From Candidatus Aminicenantota bacterium (GTDB taxonomy: Bacteria > Acidobacteriota > Aminicenantia > Aminicenantales > Aminicenantaceae): DNA of 6,051 bases. The stretch lies in NCBI GenBank assembly GCA_030617525.1, contig JAUWVG010000167.1:1-6051 (forward strand), read 5' to 3'. Shown here piece after piece: positions 1 through 4,578 of this stretch (position 1 is its first letter; each line of letters begins with the position of its first letter). The notes under the pieces are model-generated. The model searched no databases and was not told the origin of the DNA. It saw only the letters and a list, made by a program, of their open reading frames with translations. Both the position numbers and the translations under genes were made by a program.

Positions 1-1281
1 GCTTTAAACAATCCTCACATCCACACGCCCAATCTCAACCGGCTGGTCAAAAAAGGAGTCACATTTACCCGCGCCCATATCATGGGTGGGACAAGCGGGG
101 CAGTCTGCATGCCCAGCCGGGCTATGGTCTTGACAGGAAGAACTCTTTTTCACATCTATAACCGCGGCGCAAGCATTCCGGAAGAGCACATGATGTTCCC
201 GGAAATCCTGAAAAGGGAAGGATACACAAACTTCGGAACGGGTAAGTGGCATAATAACCGCAGCTCTTTTGCTCGCTGTTTTTCAGACGGCGGAAAAATC
301 ATGTTTGGGGGAATGAGCGATCATCTCAAGGTTCCCGTCCATGAATTTGACACGACTGGAGAATATAAAAAAGACAATGAATCTGTTGCCAACAAATTCT
401 CCAGCGAGCTCTTTTCTGATGAGGCCATAAATTTCATCCGGAAATATGAGTCCGATTTGCCTTTTTTCATTTATATATCATATACAGCTCCTCATGATCC
501 CCGTATGGCCCCCAAGGAATATCAAGATTTGTACCCCACAGACACCATCCAACTGCCCGATAACTTTATGCCCAAGCATCCCTTTGACAATGGAGAAATG
601 GACATCCGGGACGAATATTTGGCCTCCTTCCCCAGGACAGAAGAGGAAATCAAAAAACACATCGCCGGCTACTACGCCATGATCACTCATCTTGATGCCC
701 AAATCGGACGAGTCCTGGATGCTCTCGAAGAATCAGGAAAAGCTGAGGACACCATCATCGTCTATGCCGGAGATAACGGTCTGGCTGTTGGACAGCACGG
801 CCTGCTTGGGAAGCAGAATATCTACGACCACAGTGTCAGAGTTCCTCTTATTTTCGCGGGCCCGGGCATCCCACAGGATAAGAGATTGGATAGCCTCTGC
901 TACCTTCTGGATATTTATCCGACACTGTTCGAGCTGCTGGGTTTGCCGATTCCCGAAACCGTCGAAGGAAAAAGTCTTGTACCTGCACTCAAGAACAGTG
1001 AGAAAAATATCAGAGAGTCCGTTTTTTTAGCCTACAGGCATCTTCAGCGCGGCGTGCGAACAAATGACAACTGGAAACTGATCTTTTATAACGTAAGCGG
1101 AGAGGAAACGACACAGCTTTTCAACCTGAACAATGATCCCTGGGAAATGAACAATTTGGTCTCTGACCCTTCATCTAAAAACCAGCTCGAACGGCTCACA
1201 TTTCAGCTAAAAGCTCACATGAAGGAACTTGATGATATTTGCGACCTGGACAAACCGAACTGGGGACTTCCCGACAATTAA
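1..1281 (+). CDS. Type I sulfatase (formylglycine-dependent), N-terminus outside the window
   Basis: The frame is open from base 1 to the TAA at 1279-1281 (426 codons visible), so the true start lies before the window; the first internal ATG (82) is not the start, because sulfatase-like sequence (PHIHTPNLNRLVKKG) precedes it. The family hydrolyses sulfate esters, often on polysaccharides, with a calcium ion and a formylglycine made from Cys or Ser. Visible here are the C-x-P-S-R signature (CMPSR, Cys codon 106-108), the second signature ending GTGKWH (Lys, His at visible residues 82 and 84), TAPHDP (His-Asp at about 165-166), the metal-ligand pair in GDNG (Asp-Asn at about 258-259) and the lysine in GLLGKQN (about 271). 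The N-terminal metal-binding Asp pair is missing only because of the window edge. The Cys form implies maturation by an anSME or FGE enzyme, neither of which is in the window. Whether a signal peptide exists cannot be seen. The substrate is unknown; family assignment is firm. Confidence 0.95.
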   Translation, partial: ALNNPHIHTPNLNRLVKKGVTFTRAHIMGGTSGAVCMPSRAMVLTGRTLFHIYNRGASIPEEHMMFPEILKREGYTNFGTGKWHNNRSSFARCFSDGGKIMFGGMSDHLKVPVHEFDTTGEYKKDNESVANKFSSELFSDEAINFIRKYESDLPFFIYISYTAPHDPRMAPKEYQDLYPTDTIQLPDNFMPKHPFDNGEMDIRDEYLASFPRTEEEIKKHIAGYYAMITHLDAQIGRVLDALEESGKAEDTIIVYAGDNGLAVGQHGLLGKQNIYDHSVRVPLIFAGPGIPQDKRLDSLCYLLDIYPTLFELLGLPIPETVEGKSLVPALKNSEKNIRESVFLAYRHLQRGVRTNDNWKLIFYNVSGEETTQLFNLNNDPWEMNNLVSDPSSKNQLERLTFQLKAHMKELDDICDLDKPNWGLPDN

Positions 1282-1286
1282 AACAA

Positions 1287-1326
1287 TCCCCTCACACTTG
1301 AGACAGAACCTGGGTGTTCACGGGGA
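1287..1326. terminator. Weak hairpin in the convergent gap
   Basis: The 53-bp gap between the convergent sulfatase and methyltransferase genes contains an interrupted inverted repeat: TCCCC (1287-1291) with GGGGA (1322-1326), and ACAC (1294-1297) with GTGT (1314-1317). It could end transcription from both sides. There is no clear T-tract on either strand, so this rests mostly on position between converging genes. Confidence 0.2.
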
Positions 1327-1334
1327 CGAAATCC

Positions 1335-2258
1335 TTATTGATTAAGAGTGTAGAAATCCTTTACGGGGCTGTCGAGGGGCAATCGTGTAGAGGGATCTCG
1401 TTTGGCTTCCCATCTTCTCGTGTTTTCATGGCCTTCTGTCTTTACCGTTCCCACTATGGAGTGGCCTAGTACATTCCCCTCAAAGATCAGCCGCTCACTG
1501 CTTCTTCCTTGCTTCCTTTCCACCGTAAACGAAAGTGTATTCCCGATTATTTGTCCTCCAGAGATAGTAACAGGCAGTGAGACCTTGTTCTCAAAGGCTT
1601 CCCCGTTCAAATACTGAAAAGATTGTTCGAGATTTAAGGTGAAATTTTTGTTTCCAGAACCGGTGGGCATGGACCATGTCCATGTGCCGGTGACATTCGC
1701 CGGAACAATCCAGAGATAGACAGAATGAACTTCCCATTCATCCTCAATTAAAATGTCTTTGTCGGCCCGCCACTTCCCCATGTTAAAATCGTGAGAGACA
1801 ATCCGGGTTCCCGGATTCAATTCCTCTAGGAATTTTGGGCGAAGCCTGCGGTTGATCTCCGTAAGAAGATAAAGGGTCACAACAGAGGCTTTGCTGAAAT
1901 CCGTTTCGAATAGATCGGCCTGAAAGAACTGGACACGGCTCTCGACCCCCGCTTTTCTTGCGTTTTCATGACATTCTTTTATCCGCTGAGGATCGATATC
2001 GATCCCAATTCCACGGCTGCCGTACATTTTAGCCGCTGTAATGACAATCCGGCCGTCGCCGCAGCCCAGATCGTAGAGCACATCATCTTTGCTCACCTCG
2101 GCCATGGCCAACATGGCTTCGACAACCTCTTCGGGAGTTGGAACATAAGGCACATCCAGGTTTCTCTCCTGAATGGCGGCCAGGCTTAAAAGAGCAAAGC
2201 ATATCGCTGAAAATAATCCAAAAAAAAATATTTTTTTCCATCTTTTGCTTTGTAGCAT
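1335..2258 (-). CDS. Exported or membrane-anchored class I SAM methyltransferase-fold protein with beta-rich C-terminal domain
   Basis: 307 residues. The ATG at 2256-2258 is supported by GGGAGG (2266-2271), 7 nt upstream. Residues 1-9 are basic and about 10-29 hydrophobic (FFFGLFSAICFALLSLAAI), a signal peptide or anchor. Residues about 36-187 form a Rossmann-type methyltransferase: motif I LYDLGCGDGRIVI (61-73), an acidic strand end GIDIDP (85-90) that should bind the SAM ribose, then DLFETDF (115-121) and SHDFNMG (155-161). The DVPYVPTP...VVEAML lead-in followed by this motif resembles the bacterial relatives of the FAM173/ATPSC-KMT lysine methyltransferases (recalled similarity, not searched). 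Residues about 188-290 are a Gly/Thr/Ser-rich segment with alternating hydrophobic residues (GTWTW..., beginning VTGTW), probably a small beta domain. Substrate unknown. An export signal on a SAM-dependent enzyme is odd because SAM is cytoplasmic; the N-terminus may instead be a membrane anchor with the domain inside. A MITE-like element begins 20 bp upstream of the start codon. Confidence 0.85.
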   Translation of the reverse strand: MLQSKRWKKIFFFGLFSAICFALLSLAAIQERNLDVPYVPTPEEVVEAMLAMAEVSKDDVLYDLGCGDGRIVITAAKMYGSRGIGIDIDPQRIKECHENARKAGVESRVQFFQADLFETDFSKASVVTLYLLTEINRRLRPKFLEELNPGTRIVSHDFNMGKWRADKDILIEDEWEVHSVYLWIVPANVTGTWTWSMPTGSGNKNFTLNLEQSFQYLNGEAFENKVSLPVTISGGQIIGNTLSFTVERKQGRSSERLIFEGNVLGHSIVGTVKTEGHENTRRWEAKRDPSTRLPLDSPVKDFYTLNQ

Positions 2259-2278
2259 AAGAGTGCCTCCCTAACTAA

Positions 2279-2542
2279 CCTGAACTATTCATGAAAAATG
2301 TCGATGTTTGTTCAACACAAGCAATATTTTAGTTTTATTTTGGTTTTCTGGCGAATCACTCTGAATATTCCTTCTTCCATGTCCCTTTTCTTCATAATCA
2401 ACATTTTTCACCTCATTGAGGCGAGCCAATTTTACCGCATCTGCTTTGTTGCGACGGATTTGTTGCGAGGAGCAAAGCGACGTGGCAATCTCATCCGCCG
2501 CGCCTCGCATCTACTGCAACTTTGACTCGTGAATAATCCAGG
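2279..2542. mobile_element. MITE-like non-autonomous element with TIRs and CTAA target duplication
   Basis: The left end reads CCTGAACTATTCATGA (2279-2294). The right end, read on the other strand, is CCTGGATTATTCACGA (2527-2542). These match at 13 of 16 positions. The same 4 bp, CTAA, flank both ends directly (2275-2278 and 2543-2546), as expected of a target-site duplication. The 264-bp interior has no credible gene. The short frames across it translate into biased, unfamiliar peptides. A 4-bp duplication and CC-starting ends would suit mobilisation by an IS1380-like transposase, but that family assignment is a guess. The element could also be an internally deleted IS. It lies between the methyltransferase ribosome binding site and whatever promoter the gene had before. 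Confidence 0.75.
2464..2509. repeat. Dispersed-repeat-like hairpin inside the MITE
   Basis: The stretch TTGCGAGGAGCAAAGCGACG (2463-2482) followed by TGGCAATCTC resembles a widespread bacterial interspersed repeat whose usual form is close to TTGCGAGGAGCGAAGCGACG; this is recalled, not searched. TGCGAGG (2464-2470) pairs with CCTCGCA (2503-2509), and GC (2472-2473) pairs with GC (2500-2501) across one mismatch, giving a 7 + 2 bp stem. A second fold pairs GTTGC (2462-2466) with GCAAT (2485-2489), using one G-T pair. It may be the structural core of the surrounding element. Confidence 0.45.
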
Positions 2543-2638
2543 CTAACAATAATCGCAAATTTAAATTGTACCAATTCTGCACAAAAAATCTAATTTTTTT
2601 ATCGCAGCATCCCCATTTCCGTGATTTCAAGAACGAGT

Positions 2639-2992
2639 TCAAAAAGGGGACGAGTAATCACAAGCATGAAATCTGAAAAGGTGGAAGCGCTCCACTCGGA
2701 TTTTTAACGCCATTCCCTCATCTCCCTCTTCGGCGGACCCGGAACTCCGCGCGTAAACCTTGCTCACTAAAGAGGGAATTTCCAAGAAGACGCGTTCCAC
2801 TTTTCCTTTTCATTTTCCGTGCTCAAACATTCGTGCCCGGCCGGCAGAGCCGACTTCCCTTGAGATCGACTCGAGAAGGCTAAATCCTCGGATGTCGTTT
2901 TTTCCATCCTCTTCAGATTTCTTCTTGCGTGATTTCTTATCACTTTACAGAACTCTAAATAAAATCACAAAAATAGGGATCGTTCCTTGCAT
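2639..2992 (-). pseudogene. Possible decayed reading frame of unknown function
   Basis: Read from the ATG at 2990-2992, one minus-strand frame runs 117 codons to a TGA at 2639-2641, interrupted by TAA (2945-2947) and TGA (2810-2812). The segments look protein-like: a hydrophobic start (MQGTIPIFVILFRVL), a Lys-rich piece, then GFSLLESISREVGSAGRARM, and after the TGA KVERVFLEIPSLVSKVYARS and MALKIRVERFHLF. The TGA lies in the context GK-stop-KGK and could be a former Trp codon. I recognise no domain. Two stops in 117 codons is fewer than expected by chance but not decisive, and the second half overlaps the nested inverted repeat. It could be a broken small gene, a dispersed repeat with coding-like sequence, or chance. 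Confidence 0.25.
2666..2813. repeat. Nested imperfect inverted repeat, about 148 bp
   Basis: Four pairs of arms are nearly concentric around position 2740-2745. ATGAAA (2666-2671) pairs with TTTCAT (2808-2813). GAAAAGGTGGAAGCGC (2675-2690) pairs with GCGTTCCACTTTTC (2792-2805), with two single-base gaps. ATTCCCTC (2712-2719) pairs perfectly with GAGGGAAT (2772-2779). GCGGA (2733-2737) pairs with TCCGC (2746-2750). The left arm can also form its own hairpin, GTGGA-AGCGC-TCCAC (2681-2695), followed by TTTTT at 2701-2705. The whole could fold as one long cruciform or RNA hairpin. No TIR or target duplication was found at its edges. Confidence 0.4.
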
Positions 2993-3086
2993 AGCATCTC
3001 TAGTTGAGTTGCCCATTAGAAGGCTATTGTCAAGAAGATAAACTTCCATTAATTTTCAAACTCTTTTACAATATATATGTATACTT

Positions 3087-3098
3087 CATGGTAATGTT
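3087..3098. repeat. Left half of split palindromic target plus direct repeat
   Basis: CATGGT followed by AATGTT. AATGTT (3093-3098) recurs at 4441-4446, the other end of the IS110-type element. CATGGTAA (3087-3094) is the perfect inverse of TTACCATG (4445-4452). Removing the element with one AATGTT copy gives CATGGTAATGTTACCATG, two perfect 8-bp arms around TG. An alternative reading is that CATGGTAA/TTACCATG are subterminal inverted repeats of an element whose real ends lie slightly further out. Confidence 0.6.
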
Positions 3099-3185
3099 GG
3101 GGATTCTAATGCGCCCTTTATTTCAAGGTAGTTGGTTGCAGTTTCTTCTGCACCAGTCGCCCATCTGGATCAAGGCAAGTTATTG

Positions 3186-3392
3186 CCCCTGGCACCTTAG
3201 GGTGCCCCAGAAAATAATCGGTACCATGCCATCTCCAAAATGTTGGATAACAGAGTTGTGGTTTTAAAGCCAGACTCGTGTGGTTGATGACATGGGCAAA
3301 AGAGTTTCTCAACATTACTCACTCAGTCGGGTGCGGCAGGTTCCAATCGGATGAGTGGTTTTACCACACTCAACTACGGTTCACTGCCGCAG
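3186..3392 (-). ncRNA. Candidate bridge RNA in the IS right end
   Basis: Downstream of the transposase on its strand are three structured modules. First, CTGCCGCA (3384-3391) and TGCGGCAG (3332-3339) form a perfect 8-bp stem enclosing TGAGTG/CACTCA (3352-3357, 3367-3372), with unpaired internal loops on both sides. Second, 3224-3233 and 3286-3295 form a 10-bp stem, CCAUGUCAUC with GAUGGCAUGG; the U-G pair is tolerated only in the minus-strand RNA (C-A on the other strand). It encloses an inner hairpin GAGT/ACTC plus TGG/CCA (3253-3277). Third, GGCACC-TTAG-GGTGCC (3191-3206) is a tight hairpin. Two internal-loop stem-loops are the hallmark of bridge RNAs, whose loops pair with target and donor DNA. 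Exact ends and guides are not resolved. No promoter was identified; processing from read-through of the transposase transcript is possible. Confidence 0.5.
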
Positions 3393-3398
3393 CCGTTT

Positions 3399-4417
3399 TT
3401 ATCCGAAAAGCATCTCTGGTTTAAAATCGACTTTGTCCCTTATGAGGTAGAAGGACGCTCTAGCAAGTTTATGAGCGAGGGCTTTGGTGGCGACGATCTT
3501 GTTGGTTTTATCGAGTTTGCGTTGGTAGAAGCTTCCCGGGCAGAAGGGTAGTGGCGTTTGGCGAAGTTAGCGGCCTCTAGGAAGGCCCAGCTGAGGTATT
3601 TATTTCCGTTTTTGCGGTTGTTCTGGCCTTTTTTTTTTTCATTAGATATTCTCTGGCTTGAAACACATCTGCAGTAGGAAGCGTAGTTGCCGACCTTGGG
3701 GAATCGGTTAATCTCGCCTGTCTCAAGGGCAATTGTCAAGGCCAGGATATTGCCGATTCCATAGACTGTTTTTAGTTTTTTAAATTCAGGCTGAAGATGT
3801 ATCGTTGAAAGAACGATTCGTTCTATCTCTTTGATCTTTTGGCCTAAAAAATTCAAGACAGCAACATTGGCCTGCCCAGCCAGGATGACATGAGGGTCCT
3901 TAAAGAGATTTTCGACATTGTCCTCATTGAGCTTCTTGATATCCGAAGAGGAGAGCTTAGAGCCTTTCTGTCGATAATAAAGGCTCCCAAAACTGAGGAT
4001 GTGGGCCGTACGATGACGAACCAGCATCAAACGCTTGCGTAAAAGATCTCTGATAGCCCGCTCTTTTTTAGGGTAGATGTATCCTTCTTTAAGGATGCCC
4101 AGCCTTAAAAGTTCAGCCAGATAGTAGGCGTCATGATAATCATCGGTGTGCTTGAGCCCTTCATACTGCTTAATAGCAGCAGGATTGGCCAAGTGAAGCT
4201 TGTATCCTGCTTCTTTCAGCCCGTCGACCAGCCAATACCAATTGAAGGTCGACTCGACTACCACTCCTTTCATCTCATTTTTAAATGGTTTGAGATGATT
4301 CAAAATTTGGTTTAAGTCGTTAGGTGCCCTCTTTGTGTAAATCTTTTTCCCTTTCTCATCCAAGATGCCTATGACCGTATTGTTGGAATGAAGATCACAA
4401 CCTGCAAAGTAATTCAT
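3399..4417 (-). pseudogene. IS110-family DEDD transposase (bridge recombinase), frameshifted near the C-terminus
   Basis: The ATG at 4415-4417 is preceded by AGGAGGTT (4423-4430). The intact frame gives 325 residues ending at 3440-3442, but the last 30 or so are out of frame. Residues 1-100 form the RuvC-like DEDD domain: D8 in GCDLHSN, E55 in VVVEST, D93 and D96 in TDDYHDA. Residues about 215-288 form the Tnp_20 domain: LKTVYGIGNILALTIALETG, then NYASYCRCVSSQRISN and KNGNKYLSWAFLEAA; the catalytic serine is probably S258, by family pattern. After ARE (about residue 295), sequence typical of the family tail (FYQRKLDKTNK, then ATKALAHKLARASFYLIRDK) continues in another frame to TAA at 3399-3401. 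A 2-bp gain or 1-bp loss near 3531-3540 explains this; the repaired protein would be about 339 residues. The family cuts and rejoins DNA guided by its own noncoding RNA. Catalytic residues precede the break, so partial activity cannot be excluded. Confidence 0.9.
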
Positions 4418-4440
4418 TTGATAACCTCCTTTTTTTATTA

Positions 4441-4452
4441 AATGTTACCATG
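4441..4452. repeat. Right half of split palindromic target plus direct repeat
   Basis: AATGTT (4441-4446) followed by ACCATG. TTACCATG (4445-4452) is the perfect inverse of CATGGTAA at 3087-3094. It marks the transposase-proximal end of the IS110-type element, only 24 bp before the transposase start codon. Confidence 0.6.
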
Positions 4453-4513
4453 TGCAGAAAAATATGGCCTTCTAGATGATTATCGGATGGACGTCGTATG
4501 TTTGCATATACCG

Positions 4514-4541
4514 TTGACGATATAAGCATTTCCATGATAAG
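4514..4541 (+). promoter_or_regulatory. Possible promoter of the DUF885 lipoprotein gene
   Basis: TTGACG (4514-4519) matches the sigma-70 -35 box at 5 of 6 positions. A GATAAG (4536-4541) lies 16 bp downstream and matches TATAAT at 4 of 6. A better -10-like word, TATAAG (4521-4526), sits too close to use this -35 box. The start codon is about 38 bp beyond the proposed -10. It lies outside the IS element, so the gene probably kept its own promoter. Confidence 0.35.
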
Positions 4542-4578
4542 TGTAAAGAACCAAACTGTTTAAAAAAAGGAAGGGTCT

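Larger units (their letters stand above)
2543..3092. other. Gene-poor stretch between the two mobile elements
   Basis: About 550 bp without an intact gene. 2547-2638 is AT-rich with no structure I can support. 2639-2992 contains a possible decayed minus-strand frame and a nested inverted repeat, both listed separately. 2993-3092 is AT-rich, including ATATATATGTATAC (3071-3084) next to the IS110-type element. A 93-codon plus-strand frame at 2760-3041 lacks a recognisable domain and a ribosome binding site, and is probably non-coding. The stretch is likely debris from earlier insertions or a decayed gene. Confidence 0.5.
3093..4446 (-). mobile_element. IS110-type insertion sequence, IS1111-like layout
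   Basis: Boundaries are inferred from the AATGTT direct repeats (3093-3098, 4441-4446) and from the palindrome restored when one copy and the element are removed; the mobile unit is 1348 bp, within the usual IS110 range. There are no terminal inverted repeats, as is typical of the family. Reading on the minus strand, the left end before the transposase ATG is only about 23-29 bp, whereas the right end after the restored stop is about 300 bp and highly structured. A long structured 3' end is the IS1111-group arrangement; the IS110 group carries its noncoding RNA at the 5' end. The short left end leaves no room for an internal promoter, so expression would depend on flanking DNA or on the junction formed in a circular intermediate. 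The transposase is frameshifted, so the copy may be dead or need helper enzyme. Confidence 0.75.

Noticed and set aside
2298..2525. 75-codon frame inside the MITE
   Set aside because: Its second half is translated from the hairpin repeat and the frame has no ribosome binding site; typical of spurious frames over dispersed repeats.
2681..2705. GTGGA-AGCGC-TCCAC hairpin followed by TTTTT, looking like a plus-strand terminator
   Set aside because: The stem is only 5 bp, four bases separate it from the T-run, and no plus-strand gene lies upstream. It is better explained as part of the nested inverted repeat.
2760..3041. 93-codon plus-strand frame
   Set aside because: No ribosome binding site, no domain, low-complexity Ser/Arg/Phe composition; it is antisense to the more protein-like broken frame.
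3004..3267. 87-codon plus-strand frame and an opposing frame at 3118-3315 over the IS right end
   Set aside because: Both fall on the structured noncoding end of the IS; composition looks random and no start signals are present.
3144..4460. 8-bp match GTGCAGAA between the IS right end (minus strand, 3144-3151) and the right flank (4453-4460)
   Set aside because: It lies outside the proposed stems and beyond the usual target window; a chance match is likely given the lengths compared.
3346..4489. 8-bp direct repeat ATCGGATG in the IS right end (3346-3353) and in the right flank (4482-4489), considered as a guide-target match
   Set aside because: The flank copy is more than 30 bp from the inferred insertion point, too far for a bridge RNA target, and an 8-bp match is expected by chance at this scale.
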